NCBI RefSeq assembly: GCF_030704535.1
Contig: NC_081817.1
Span: forward strand, 3,425,001-3,489,000
DNA: 64,000 nt
Source of the DNA: Vitis vinifera
Lineage: Eukaryota; Streptophyta; Magnoliopsida; Vitales; Vitaceae
Reading direction: 5' to 3'
The stretch's first letter is position 1; every line of letters starts with the position of its first letter. A program made the position numbers and the translations under genes. Shown piece after piece: positions 11,985 through 24,789 of this stretch. Below the pieces are notes generated by a model. The model did no database searches, was not told the origin of the DNA, and saw nothing but the letters and a program-made list of their open reading frames with translations.

Positions 11985-14024
11985 CTAAGTAAAGAAAGAT
12001 CCACTCTTAATAGCATCCTCATTAGCATCTCCAAGAGCAGCCTCATTCAAGTACTTGTCTGCCAATTGGACTCTCTTCACATTCTCCTGTTCTTGGACAA
12101 GCATGCTGCCATACTCAAGGAGCTTCTCAAGGGTCATCTTGGGCTGCTCAAAACTTGGGGGTCCTTCCTTTGAATTCACAAGCCTCTTCCCCACTGTGTC
12201 AACCCCAATTCCTGCTATCCAGTCCCGCACCATATCATCATAAACTCTTGCCCTTAGTGCACCAAAGAAATCTGTAAATGCACCAGAGAGTGAGAATGAA
12301 ATCAGAAGTATTGCATCTTAGATGTGGAAACTTCCAAAAACTTGGAAAATACTGAGCAATGAATGTTGCTAGTGATAAACTTACCAATAGATTGACCAGG
12401 GAAGGTATCAACAAGCTTGACAATGTCCTCTACAGGGACGTTGTCAGTCCGGAAAATTCCTGTGCAAACGCCAATCCTATCTTCCCGAGTAGGTGCCCAG
12501 TAGAATTTCTCCATACGACCATCACGGATGAGAGGAGCATATAATGTTGAGAAGTCGTTACCGGTGACTATGACTGGGACACGAGGATTCTCCTCCTTGT
12601 TGTACATACCAGGTAGCTGGACGTTTGTTGGGTTATCAGCAATGTTCATGAGGGTGGCATTAACCATTTGGTTGTTGACAGTGTATTGGGTAGTTCCACC
12701 TAGCCGACCTGCTCCTGCATCGAGATCGTTGATGAAGAGGCAGCACATTTTTCCCTTCCTAATTATATCAGCTGCTTCACGGTACCTTTGCCTGATCAGC
12801 TTGGCAGGCTCGCCTGCATTCCCACTCTCCAATTCTCCAGCGCTCATCATGATGGGGCTGAAATTTCATTATCAAGTCAAAACATATACATATCCTCCTA
12901 TAAGAGACCTTTGAATTCTGAAATCATGAACTCACTTGATTCCCATCTTGGAAAAGACAAGCTCACACTGGAAAGACTTCCCCTGACCTTTGCCTCCCCA
13001 AATACCAAGGATGAGGGGAACCTTCAACAAAATCACAGGAATTATTCAAGTTTGTTTTGATTCATAAAAAAAAATATATGAATCTGACTGAGGAAAAACA
13101 GTATGAGATACCTTGATGTTAGGCAAGGTCATGAAGTTCTTGGTGATGTGAACAACAAGCTTGTCCATGAATGCAGGAGCAATATAGAAACCATCCATGT
13201 TGTTGTCCAAGTTGTACCTAAAAGCATCATCACCAGCTCATGATCAGAGCAAACTCCTTCATAACGTGAAAGGATTACAAGCATAAACACTACCCAATCC
13301 AGAATTTCAGTTTCTCTTTTGGTTCTTACTGGCGAAGTCCAGTACTGATATACTCGTAAGAGCTCATGACAGCATAGTGGGTTCCTGCGTCCATGGGAGC
13401 TTGGAAGAGCGAATCAACCATACCCTTACCTCTGACGATGTCTTGCTGGTCATCAGAAGTATCGAAAGCAAGGCCTTTCCACTTGTCTTTTTCGGTCTGC
13501 ATGTCGTCGTCCACTTCTGCAACAACCTTGAAACTTCCTGATGAAACCTTGGAGTGGGTGAATCTAGAGTTCACTTTCTTCAAGCTGCTGCCCAGGAAGG
13601 CTGAGCTTGGAACTGAAGCTCCAGCACCAGAGGCGCCATTCAAGCTCAGCTGCATCAAATAAATCTCATAATGCTTCAAAGTAGACGACATAAGTCAAGC
13701 TCTTCTTAATCAGAAATGGAAAACCCCATGAATCATCATCTGAAAAACTTCAAACCCAAATGATGATCCCCATGGAGTCACAAAGATCCATGTGTGTGTT
13801 CGTGTGCACACATCATTTTTCTGCCAATTTGATCAGACACAAAAGTGAAAAATGAGACTTAACAACAAACAAGCAATCAAACCACAAAAAACACTCGATA
13901 ACAATAACAAATGCAGTAATCATTTTCAAAAATCAACAGAGATGACCAAGGCCTAAAAAGGGCGGGAAAGGCACAGTACCAGTGCTCTATTGACAGCCCC
14001 AACGGTTGAGACGGCAGTAGCCAT
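11985..14024 (-). CDS. RCA: Rubisco activase, short (beta-type) form, chloroplastic
   Basis: Six exons on the minus strand: 13980-14024, 13330-13649, 13112-13217, 12936-13021, 12385-12857 and 11985-12271. They total 1317 nt and 438 residues, with clean GT/AG junctions and rejoining split codons (Q122, N186). Residues 1-about 58 are a Ser/Ala-rich chloroplast transit peptide beginning [14 protein letters not shown]. The AAA+ core has Walker A GGKGQGKS 166-173 and Walker [10 protein letters not shown] 224-232. The protein hydrolyses ATP to remove inhibitory sugar phosphates from Rubisco in the stroma. It ends [13 protein letters not shown] without the redox-sensitive alpha extension, so thioredoxin control through the two C-terminal cysteines is absent from this product. 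The start ATG lies about 75 bp from a TATA-like motif. Confidence 0.95.
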
Positions 14025-14095
14025 AAGTGCTGCGATGGGAAGCAACTGAAAGGCAATGCAGAGATGTTTTGAGGGGAGAAGAGAGGAGTGAGGAC

Positions 14096-14220
14096 TCTTA
14101 TAGCAGTTGGAGCAGATCAATTCTGAGGACTGGCTTTTGAATTCCCAACGGCCACACAATCAGGATTGGGCTTATAGGCACGTGGCAGGCAGAGACTCCT
14201 TGGGACTGAATTCTCATTGG
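14096..14220 (-). promoter_or_regulatory. Rubisco activase promoter: TATA, G-box, CCAAT
   Basis: Read on the minus strand: a TATA-like CTATAAGA at 14096-14103, a G-box CACGTG in GCCACGTGCC context at 14179-14184, and a CCAAT box at 14216-14220. An I-box-like GATAAGG lies near 14363. G-box plus I-box plus TATA is the usual layout of light-driven photosynthesis genes. Function is inferred from motif and position. Confidence 0.55.
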
Positions 14221-14224
14221 CCCT

Positions 14225-15110
14225 TGCGGTTAGTATTTAAAGCCACCTCCTCACCACCAAAAACTATATCATTTTCTTACCACACAAGGTTAGGAAAATG
14301 ATATGATTCCATTCATTTGTGTTTGAGAAAAAGGGCTACATGCTAAATTAGAAAAACTCTGGATAAGGATAACGAACTGCCAGTGATATTTGAGGAATTC
14401 TTCATCTTGATTTTATTGTCTGAATCCATAACAGGGGCCCAGCGTAATCCGATCTTGAGCGACCCCCTTGTCGAATCTCTTGTTTTTCATAGAGAATTAT
14501 TCAGATGAAAGCTAGGACTTGTCTCCTCATAAAAAAATATATGGATGACATTAAGATTCACGTGGTACCATTAATCCTGAAAGGGATGTTTTAAGACATA
14601 TTTTCAAGGGTCTTTGTCAGTTCTAGTGGTAGAGGCAAATGGGAAAACACAAAGCCCTGGGGAAATGTTTTTTTTGACCATTTTGATGTATGAAAACTTT
14701 TGAACTCATCATGAAAATGGAGGTGATGGTTTAGTGTAAGAACATACCATTTGTACTTTGATTCTTCATTTTGAAACATTGTTACTTGTGTGAGAAGAAT
14801 GCTGCCAAAATAGTTTTAGTCTCACACCTGACCGGTCTAGTATCGTTGAAATGCAACCCTAAACTAGGATGGTAATAAGGAAAATAAAAAAATAGATTTA
14901 AATTTAATAAATTATTTTTAATGCTACTTCTCGTTTAATTTATTTTGATTTTTCTATATAAAGATTAAGTTTATAATTAATTTTAATTATATTTGATTTT
15001 CTTTCATATGTTTTATAGTGCAATCAAATATGAGAAAATAATTTCTTTTATATTTATTTTCTTTCTTTGATACTTTCTTGAAACCAAACATTATGTTAGG
15101 AAAATTTGCA
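14225..15110. other. Intergenic DNA beyond the RCA promoter
   Basis: No supported gene. Becomes strongly AT-rich after about 14,880. Confidence 0.4.
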
Positions 15111-15811
15111 GCATATTTGGTAACTATTTTAAAAAATAATTATGAAAAATAGTTTTTAAGAACAGTTTTTGAAAATTGTTATTTGATTTTTGTATAACAA
15201 AAATTTGCTTGAAAACTTAAAATATTTTTAATATTTTTAAATATATTTTAAAAATAATTTTTATATCTAGTGTTTTATTTTTAATCATTTTACATATTTG
15301 TATAATTATTTCTTAAAACACTCCTCAAAAAACAAATAAAAATAATTTAAAATAACTAAAAGATGTTATATGAAAACACCATATTTTCTATTCTTAAGAA
15401 TACAAAACAAAAAATAGTTTTTAGTGGCTAAATATATTTTTTTTTGTTTTTTGTTTTGAAGAATAAAAAGTTGTTCTAAACAATTCCCAACTAGACCTTT
15501 AGTTTTTAGACTTAAAAACAAGTTCAATAAAATTTTCATTAATTTTTTTTTGAGAACTCATTCTTAAAACAAAATGTTTTTTGAATTATATTATAATTGT
15601 TTTTAATTATGTTTTTGAGGCTATTTAGAAAAAAAAAAGGTACAAATATGAAGAAAATAAAATATTACATATTAAAGTTATTTTTAAAAAATATTTTAAA
15701 ATATAAAAAATATATTGAAAACATTTCAAGTTCTCAAACATACTTTTATTCTAAAAAATATCAAACAAGTGTTTATTTGAAAACTATTGTAAAAAATCCT
15801 CCCAAACATGC
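15111..15811. mobile_element. AT-rich hAT-MITE-like element
   Basis: The left end begins GCATATTTGGTAACTATTTT and the right end, read in reverse complement, begins GCATGTTTGGGAGGATTTTT; both then run into AAAATAGTTTT-type blocks. The segment is about 700 bp, AT-rich, and non-coding apart from low-complexity frames. A block at 15207-15288 recurs almost identically in reverse orientation at 52783-52865, which supports a dispersed repeat. Confidence 0.45.
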
Positions 15812-18591
15812 TCTTGACTTTTTTTAATTTTTGAATGTTTTCTATAAACATAAAAAGCAATCCTTTTGTTCCTTTGGATTTTCAAAAGCAAATTTGGATG
15901 TAAAATTATCTTATTCCAAATATTAGCAAAAATATACAAGATTAGTTCATAATCTTTGTAAAAACTTTCTTACAAAATAGCCTTGAATGTCTTTCTCAAT
16001 ATTTATACACTTTGGAAATTATACTATCATTCAAAAATGTATTTTAGAAGAATTTTAAAAATATTTACATAGTAAAATATTTGAATATTTAATTTATTTA
16101 TAAGTGAGAATAATTTATTAAATATTCATAAATTATAAGTTGTAAAACCTCATAAATCATTAATTGGCTTAAGCTTTGCCTAACTTTAAAATAATTCTCT
16201 CATGCCTACAAAATTCAACATCCTCCACAAATGACAAGGAAAAAAAAATAATCCAAATAAATTCTACATTCATGCATGGAAATATTGGCATGCATGAAAT
16301 ACCAAAAATGCCCCTATAGCAAAACCCTCATCCTTGATTCTACATTTCCAAATGACTTTGGTCTAAGCTCATTTTTCATTGCAAAACATTTTCCATGAAT
16401 AAAGTTTAAAGGATTTAGTAGTATTATACTATTTAACTCCTTATCAAAACATCGAAATTCTAATTAATCTTTATGGTTTAATTGACATGAATAAACCATA
16501 AACTTGTTCAATAACTTATAAGCAGGTCCTCCATGACAATGTATATAGTTTAATAAAAAATATTTCATAAATAATTTTCTTTGGATGAAAACATCGAACA
16601 AACACAATATATTATACATCCAATTATATTTCAATTGTAGATCTTAGGATCACATACACGAACAAATCGAAGTGTACAATACTAGGAACCCCTGAATCCA
16701 TGAATTAAGAATAATCATTTACTAGGGTTATGTAATCAACAATCTTTGTGCAACACAACAAATGTCAATGCATTAAGTTATAAGCTCAACTACTTGTATG
16801 ACCAAGTGAAATGACACTACATAATATAACAATCAATGCATTGCAAGCAACCAAAAAAAATTGTCTACTTTCTTTTACCTTAGTTTGAAAGAAATCGATA
16901 ATCGCGAACTCCCGTACATGCCTAATGCTATGCACCATGTCATCTACCATCAAACCTTGGACACCTTAATACACTGCTTATGTATTAAAATGAGTACATT
17001 CATAATCAATATTTCAATAATAAAATAAAATGATTAGAAAAAGTGAGTCTCTGTGCATACAGTCTCAACAATGACAATTATGGGATTAAAATGAAGAAGC
17101 CCATGAAGGTGTGCTGATTGTCCTTGCAAAGTGCTGTCAACATTGGATCCCCTCCCAATGCCCACGAATAATCAATCCTGCACTGGGAATAAATGACCCA
17201 CTTGCTAATCAGTATGGAGATAGACATGGACAACACAGTGGCTTTGATGAGAAGCAGGGTAACTGCATAAAATTGTAGATAAACCTAGTCATGGGCCTAT
17301 GAGCCATGGATAAGCGTCTCTGTAGGGAATTCGGCAGTAGGCTCATGCACAGAGGGGGATAAGTGCATGAACTACAGGAAACCTAGCAATGCATGTGGAG
17401 GAAGAGATGATTGATCCATGATAGAGAAAGACACTTTCATCGTTAAACTCGAAAGTTGAAAGGCTCCCCTCCACCGCCCCATAACATTTCTCCCAACCCT
17501 TGAAGGCTTGTTATTGCAATCAAACCAAAAAACCTTTCAGTTCTGAAAAGACACAAAGCAGGAATTGATGTTAGTGAGAATGGCATTGTCCCCCAATCTC
17601 TCTCACTCATTTGTCAAGCTCCCCTTTATTTCTAGAGCCGTGAGGCACATAAATGCAATAGTTTATGCACTTGCGACTGTTGCTGATAGCTCAGGTGAGC
17701 CGCTCTCTTGGTCTAGAGATGGATGGATGGAGCTGTTGGAGGCCCTTTTGTTGTATTGGGAGGACAAGAGGGGGTCCATGCCCATGGCCACCAACCCATT
17801 TATGAAGTGGCCAACAGCCAAACCTGGTTCAATTTTTGAATTATAATATGCATAATCATGGAGGATGAACACAACCAGACAAATCGCCGTTGTGACTCGT
17901 GCTCTCTATATGCAATCCCTAAGCTACCATTTACACCTGCACATAAAACAATACATGCTTGTATTTCTTGTTTGCTCTTTCATTTTGATGAGAAGTATAT
18001 AATGGTTGCCACTGGTTCTTCATGGGTTCTTCATTTGAAAAACCAGTTAACTAAAAGATATGGCCAGGGATAAAGAAGAGAGGACCATCCCCAGAATGGG
18101 ATGGGTCATGTTCTCTCTCTCTATAGATATATCGATATATATACCTCAATTGGCAAGCCCATTAAAAATCCAAATCCAGTTTATCTCAATGAGTTCATGC
18201 AATATGGATAACCCTTAGTTACTCTTTTTCTAATCATCATTCCAACCAAGGCAAGATGAACTTTTCATAATTGCCAAATAAAAGACACAGGGAGCTGGTG
18301 TACTTGCCTACTAGACAAAAATGCTTTACTTAGAATACTACTTCAATCAATTATTTCTCATTTCTAGGTTCGCAACTTATGATAACGATGATTAGGCCTT
18401 CCATCAACTAGTCTCATTTGTCAAGAATCTCAATGAATAAAGCCCTTTTAAGGCATGAATTAGGAAAGGTTACCCAATTTGAGAAGGAAAATGTAGGCCA
18501 CGAAGGAGACCCAAAAGAAGTCACTTTTAACTAAAGAGAGAATGTCCAGAGCCACAACAAAAAGAACATTACACCCTTTTCAGTGATGGTT
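15812..18591. other. Intergenic, upstream of LOB-domain gene
   Basis: No supported gene. About 15.8-17.0 kb is AT-rich. A plus-strand frame at 17565-17846 (93 codons) resembles no family I know. A CT/AT microsatellite-like stretch lies near 18,112-18,143. A pair of head-to-head CATGCATG (RY-type) motifs lies at 16269-16298. Confidence 0.4.
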
Positions 18592-18598
18592 TATAAAG
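18592..18598 (+). promoter_or_regulatory. TATA box of the LOB-domain gene
   Basis: TATAAAG, 86 bp upstream of the ATG at 18684, in a plausible core-promoter position. Confidence 0.5.
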
Positions 18599-18683
18599 AG
18601 TAACTCTCGACCTCTCGTTCATAAACAAAGCCAGACCAGATCAGACCAGACCGTCCGGGCAGATCAGTAAAAGCTTAAAGATA

Positions 18684-19449
18684 ATGACAGGGATTGGTGC
18701 TTCATGTGGTGCGTGCAAGTTCTTGAGGAGAAGGTGCACGAGTGACTGTGTTTTTGCCCCTCACTTCTGTTATGACCAGGCTGCATCCCATTTTGCGGCA
18801 GTGCACAAGGTGTTTGGTGCCAGCAATGTCTCTAAGCTATTGCTACACCTTCCCTTGCATAACCGAGGCGAAGCTGCTATCACAATCTCTTATGAAGCAC
18901 TCGCTCGGATGCGGGATCCTGTCTATGGTTGTGTCGCTCATATCTTTGCACTCCAACAACAGGTCACTTCCCTCTTATGTCCACCTCTTAAATAGATTGC
19001 ACTAAAATTTACATTTGCATATGAGTTCCAAAAGATGAAACTCATACTCCTTTTACCTTACCTTGCAGGTTGCCAACCTACAAGAGGAGATAGAAATTCT
19101 AGGGAACCACATGGCTACTTTTGCTCCTGATACTGTTACTGGTGAACATTATGGAGCAACTAATAACCTTAACACTGGCCTGCAATTTTCTTCACAAACC
19201 GACACTCTGAATATGCAAGATTATCTCAACCAACAGGCTCTGCTACTATCCCATGCAGGGAATGCAACTGCAAATCAGGCCTTTGACAGCCTAATGAATG
19301 AACAGCCACCTCCTTTGTATGGATGGGAAAACCAGAACTTTTTCTGCGACTCCGACGCAACCCCATTAGAGAGACTCTTTGAAGGAATTGACCAAGAGTT
19401 CTCTGCCTATTACCCATGGTCGGACAACACTACCTATCCCAAAAACTGA
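18684..19449 (+). CDS. LOB-domain (LBD/ASL) transcription factor, class I
   Basis: Two exons, 18684-18962 and 19069-19449, 219 residues. The intron (106 bp) follows the LQQQ codons and ends TTGCAG. The LOB zinc-finger-like motif C-x2-C-x6-C-x3-C is complete (Cys8, Cys11, Cys18, Cys22). The GAS block follows ([17 protein letters not shown]), then [21 protein letters not shown], which holds the leucine-zipper-like coiled coil. The C-terminal half is Asn/Gln-rich and ends near FSAYYPW, as in activation regions. LBD proteins are plant-specific nuclear DNA-binding factors in organ-boundary, lateral-root and vascular development. The N-terminus and length recall the LBD16/LBD29/LBD33 group, but I cannot pick an ortholog. 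Intron position after the LOB domain is typical of the family. Confidence 0.93.
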
Positions 19450-20767
19450 TGTTTTCCAAGCTGGGATTGAGAATAGCTTCCTTAGAAGGCAAGCACTTGT
19501 GTAATATGACATCTCCTTTCGGCTCCATGATGGAGAAGTTTTGTACTAGCCTTATTCTAGTTTCTGCTTCTAAATAAACATCCTCGTCTTCTGAAAACCT
19601 GACCTTAAAGCATATATCAGTCGTGTGGGGAAAATTATACCATTTTAGCAAAGTCGGCATCTAGTTTGGTGTGGAGGTCATGTTGGTCTCATCTTGTTTA
19701 GAGGTATGCATGATTTGCAAAACAGGGTTCGTGAATATCAGTATCCAAGTGTCCTGCATGAGTAACCATATCTACAGTAAATGCAGTTTTTCTTCTTTTT
19801 CTTTTCCCTGCTGTTCTATCAGGGGAAACATGTGACTAAGTAAAATATACCATAGAGGTTCTAACAAAGAGCTACAATAATCAGATATACTATAGAAGAC
19901 CAAGTATTCAAGAGAAACTAACAAAAGAGCAGTAGAAATAAACAGAGTGGTGTGTTTCTCTGATTTCTTTTCAAACAGCAAGAGCCAGACCATAACGGAG
20001 ACTGCCTTAGATATCAAACCTAAAGCATATTCTCCTATTTTGATGATAACCCACTCAATTATGGTGTGACTAGTTCTACTGTTTCTGTGAGGTAAGATTC
20101 TGACATTCCCCGAAGATCAAGCTGTCAATGACTCAACAGTCCAAACCAATGCCAAAATATAACTTCTTACAAATGAGCCTATTCCACGTGATGTAATGTG
20201 GGATACAATCATGAGAATTCATATAAGAAATTGATAAACAGCCCATAATCATGAAGCTTCAAATTAAATTACAAGATTCTGAGAGGCATGGATAAATTTT
20301 AATTCTCCACAATACAGTTGCAAAATCACACTGTCAGCATTAGCCCAGTTAAATCAACACTTATTGACCACTTGACTACTCGTGTATCACACTCATTTCA
20401 ATCATTATTTTCGCCAATCAACCCTCTTTTTCTGGGGCGTGGGGTCGTTTAACTAAGAACAGAAACAAAATTCAATAGGTCTGTACTAGATGCAGGAAGT
20501 GACCCAGCAAAATAATCAGTGCGCTTACACAGGAAGCTAGTATCCATGACTGACCCCCAAATGTGATTGATACTCTGCTCTCTTCAAGCACCTAGGAAAT
20601 CTCACATCACATCGCCAAAAGTATTTCTTGCCCTTTACACCCAAATGAAAGTTCTGATTCCCTGACCTTTTCAAGAGAATGGATATAAAAGCTGTACATA
20701 TCAGACTAAAAAGCAGTAACTGAGAATGAGGTATCAGGAAAGGAGAATAATTTAGCAAGTTGAACCA

Positions 20768-20809
20768 TCATCATCATCATCATTATCATCATCATCATTA
20801 TTATTATCA
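20768..20809. repeat. (ATC/ATT)n trinucleotide microsatellite
   Basis: Runs of TCA/ATC units interspersed with ATT over about 42 bp. A simple sequence repeat, likely polymorphic. Confidence 0.85.
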
Positions 20810-21795
20810 CACTAGGAAATTGAACCATTATTATACTTGAAACTTATATGATACAGTTTTACTTTCCTGCATTTTTCTTTCTGGGTCCGCATGGTGATAA
20901 TGAACTACATAACAGGGAGAGCTCATAGCAACGCCCTTGAGGGCTGCAAAACAGGGGTAGCTCTAACCAACACCCTTAACCATTTAATCCCAATTTTTTA
21001 TACAATCCCTAGCAGTCTCATCAACAAGCCAGTGATCCCCTCTAGTGTCACAAAGCCATTGGGAGACAAGGCTACAAGTTGGTTAAATAATGCCTATGGT
21101 GTTGGAAGTTCATTGAAGATGATGTTTTCAGTAAGATAGCAACTTGTACTCCATGAAGGATTGATTAACCAAAAATTTTGCCTCAATTCTATTGGATGAA
21201 TGCTTAAATGCTAACCTTCCGGTTCATGATAAAATCAAGACAAATCCTGGTTGTACCCCTCTTGTCAAGTTTCCATACGCATTTGGTCCTCCCCCCACAA
21301 AAAAATAAAATAAAATAAAATAAAATTACTACACAAACAAGTTTTGTTTTGTATTTTTTTTTTAATGATAATTCTCATAGCAACGTGGTAATCAAGCAAG
21401 AAGCAAAAACCAGTTGCTTTTAAAGGCTCTCTTTGGAGAAGAGGAAGAAACAAATTCTATTGAACTACAATTCAAATGGAAGGAATCTGCTCATCAACAT
21501 TTATATCTATTCCTGAGTGTCAGAAAGGGTATCCAGTAGGTTGAAATGGATAAAAAGGTTGAAAATGGAGATATGCAGGAAGACAGTTTTGAGAAAGATT
21601 CTTGCTGATTTAGAGTCCAGGGGCTGTAGAAGAATGACTCTTGGTCTGTCCCTGAAAGATACATACAAGAACATAAGGACAGGCCACTTATTTCTGTCCC
21701 ATTTCATCTGAAATCTCAAATCATTGCTTTTCACTTGCCGGTGAAAGAGATGAAGATGAAAGAAAGAAAGGTGCACTTTGCATAGGAGTGGGATT

Positions 21796-21952
21796 TCTTT
21801 CAGGTATATCCAGGAAGTGGGGGCATACATCCTGAGGCAGCTTGGGGCACGCACCCCAAGGCAGTTTGGGATGCCATGGTTGCAGTGTTGTATAAAATCT
21901 TATTACCTTGTTACAGGTGATGTTTTCTTTCAGGTATATCCAAGAAGTGAGG
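21796..21952 (+). repeat. Short direct repeat, ~130 bp apart
   Basis: TTTCTTTCAGGTATATCCA is found at about 21796 and again at about 21926, each followed by (G/A)GAAGTG. It has the look of a duplicated polypyrimidine-AG splice acceptor, but no coding frame accompanies it. Confidence 0.5.
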
Positions 21953-23680
21953 TATGACAAACTGATTAATCTGTATATGGTTTTCTGCTAGAGTTAGGTC
22001 TACTTTGGAACACATCTTTGCAAATAACAAATAATGGGGTGGCTGAATTCTTGCATAAAATAAAAGATTCCTACATCAGCCTGATATCCATTGGAGACGA
22101 GCATTCAGTGATAGTGAATGATTGACAAGGATATGAACCTATGATCAAAGTATTTTTCAATCAGCAGAAACTTCAATGGGTAACCTGATTTTCTTAATCA
22201 CACTTAACCAAGTATAGAGAAATTAAGTCTTGACTAGTCCTATTAATGGGTCCTGTGCATGTGTTCCTATCTTTCTACAAAATAGGAACATATGCATGAC
22301 GGCAAGTTAAGAGGACCCCTGGACAAATTTTGCCAGAGGGAAAAAAGGTCAACAGACCTTTCCAAGGCTCATATCACATTGGGCAAGTTTTTATTCAAAA
22401 GGTAAGACTAACTTTAATGTGATAGAAGTATCATTCAATCACATTCTTCAAGCCAATCTCAAGATCCTTCAATCCTATGGGCAGCCTAGTTAGATGTTAG
22501 CATGACATCAATGGCAGCCCAGGAACTCAATCAGTGTCCCCATGCAACACCAATATACAACACTTACGTGTTTCTTTTACTGTAGTCATCCATGGGTATA
22601 AGAACTTCCCAAATTTGAGTGGATTTCACATCCAAAAAAATTAGAACTTCACTAGTTATACATGCGCCTTAAAGGAGTAAGTTTACACATGGATATCAAA
22701 GACTCATTCTCTAGTTAAAATACACAACCAAACTTATTTGACAAAGACCAAGAGCACACCATAAGAGGGTGTGTGAAACAATCAAAACAAAGCATATTCT
22801 CTGAATTTGGTGAAAACCAACTATGTTATGATGTGAGCAGTGCACTCTGCTGTGTCTGAGATTAAGATTCCGAAACTACCTAAACATCATGCTGTTAAGA
22901 GGCAACACTAATGCAAAAACTAGACTTCAAACAAATAGATCTCTTTTGACAAGATGTTATGCAATCCCGGGATTCAATATGATTTTCCATACAGGAGTTT
23001 GCATAGGAATTCATAAAAGAAATACAGTAGGTTCAGCCAATGATCACGAGTTGTAGCTTTAAGTTATAAGATTCCTAAGAGACATGCATAGAATAAACTA
23101 TGACAACTTCAGAACACAGTTGCAAATCACATTATGACATCAACCATTTGCAAATAGGCTACAGAAGCTCAAAACAGGGCAGCTACTAGCCATGGTCAAC
23201 CTATCACCATTCTAGAGGTGCAAGAATAGCATCAAAACACCCTTGACAACAGGTGTGTCACATCCACTTCACTAGCCTTTTGGCCAACAAATTCCCTTCC
23301 ACCAGAGCATGGGAATATATTTTTTGAGGATCAAAATCCAAGTGTCCTGTATTAGGGAAATTTTTTTTTTTTTTTTGGATAGGTAAAGAAGAGTATATAT
23401 ATTAAAAAGAGGCGCCAAAATAGCGACCCAACGTATACAAGATAAATACACCCACCCCCACACAATTCAAACAAAAAAGGCTGCCAAAATGGAGATACAA
23501 AAAACATCACCGCCCTCAACAAGAGACCAACCAATCAATGAAACCAATTAGTGTTGATGGACCATCCTTTATAAACATCTTAGTCTCTCACCAAAGAAAG
23601 CAAACAAAAGAACTTTTTAACCTTTGGATGGAAAGCACATTGTGTTCAAAGGCAATTCTATTTCTTGTCTTCCAAACCGT

Positions 23681-24202
23681 CTAGGAAATACATAAGAGGC
23701 TTGCTCTCCAAACTTCCTTTCGCTTTTTACCCACAAAGGACTCAATCCAACCCAAAAATGTTGATTTAACTGAAGAAGGAAGCATGCAAGACACCCTAAA
23801 AAGAGTAAAGAACATCTCCCATAGAGCCCTTGTCTTTAGACAATGGAGAATGATGTGATCTATAGATTCTTCATGCATTTGGCAAAGATAACATCTATTC
23901 ACTAAAGACAATCCTCTTTTCTGAATTTGGTCCAAGGTTAAAGCTTTTCCCCACATTGCCTCCCTAACAAAGAAGCCCACTTTGGGTTGCACACATAAAT
24001 TCCAAATGATTTTCATTAGGAAAGGATCTAGAAAACCTGACTCTAAGGCTTTGTAAAGAGACTTAACAGAGAACTTGCCACTCTTTGTCTCCATCCAAAG
24101 CACTTCGTCCTCCTCATCCCTCTGCACTCTCTTTCTATGCCAACACAACAAGGAACTCTCCACGTTATCCACCTCCCAATCATTAAAAGGTCTAAAAAAC
24201 AA
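23681..24202 (-). pseudogene. LINE ORF2 C-terminus: RT zinc-binding domain
   Basis: An open stretch of 173 codons contains FSVKSLYKAL and the spaced Cys/His cluster RCYLCQMHEESIDHIILHC, typical of the zf-RVT domain after plant LINE reverse transcriptases. It lies immediately upstream (element sense) of the poly(A) end. It ends at a stop inside the domain's tail, so it is an ORF2 fragment. Confidence 0.8.
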
Positions 24203-24789
24203 AGGGCTCTAACTCCCCCTTCCATCTGAGAAATTCCAAACATCCTTCACCCAAGCCTCCTTGAATACAACTAAAACAAATAAAATGGGGAAGGAATTAC
24301 ACAAAGGTATGGCCCCACACCACTTATCATTCCAAAATTTCACCTTCTGCTTGTTACACACCATAAAGGAAATCTATTGTTGCTAAGGTGTCAATCCTTC
24401 CTAATCACTTTCCACAACCCTACACCATATCTCTCCCTTACTTCCCAAGAACACCATCCCCCTAATCACTTGATTCCAAAATGCCTCTCTCTCATTCACA
24501 AAGCGCCAACTTTATTTGCATAGAAGAGTCTTGTTAAGAATAGAAAGACACTTGACCCCTAATCTCCCTTCTCTTTTGTCTAAGCAAATGGTTCTCCACC
24601 TTACAAGATGAGGTTTCCGCTCAAGAGCCCCACCTCCCCACAAAAAATCTCTTTGAATCTACTCAAACCTCTGTCTGACCATCCTTGGCATAGAAAGCAA
24701 AAACATGAAATAAATGGGCAAACTAGACAAAGTGTTTCGAATCAAGGTGATTCTCCCTCCTTTAGAAATGTATTGTCTCTTCCACAAAG

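Larger units (their letters stand above)
19450..23360. repeat. Low-copy segment with diverged internal duplications
   Basis: No supported gene. Several blocks recur in diverged form. The 20024 block (AAGCATATTCTC...) recurs at 22789. About 20,280-20,330 (AAGATTC..GAG..ATG.ATA..) matches about 23,070-23,120. About 20,560-20,840 (CTAGGAAAT, CTTGCCCTT, GCAGTAACTGAGAATGA, AGGAAATTGAACCATTATT) matches 30,040-30,225. About 20,930-21,160 matches 30,290-30,480. A TCCAAGTGTCCTG motif occurs at 19743 and 23338. Together these indicate old local segment duplication later split by the LINE. Confidence 0.5.

Noticed and set aside
12055..13060. Plus-strand frames across the Rubisco activase gene
   Set aside because: Antisense shadows of RCA exons.
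17565..17846. 93-codon plus-strand frame
   Set aside because: No recognisable family, no splice context, atypical composition; likely chance.
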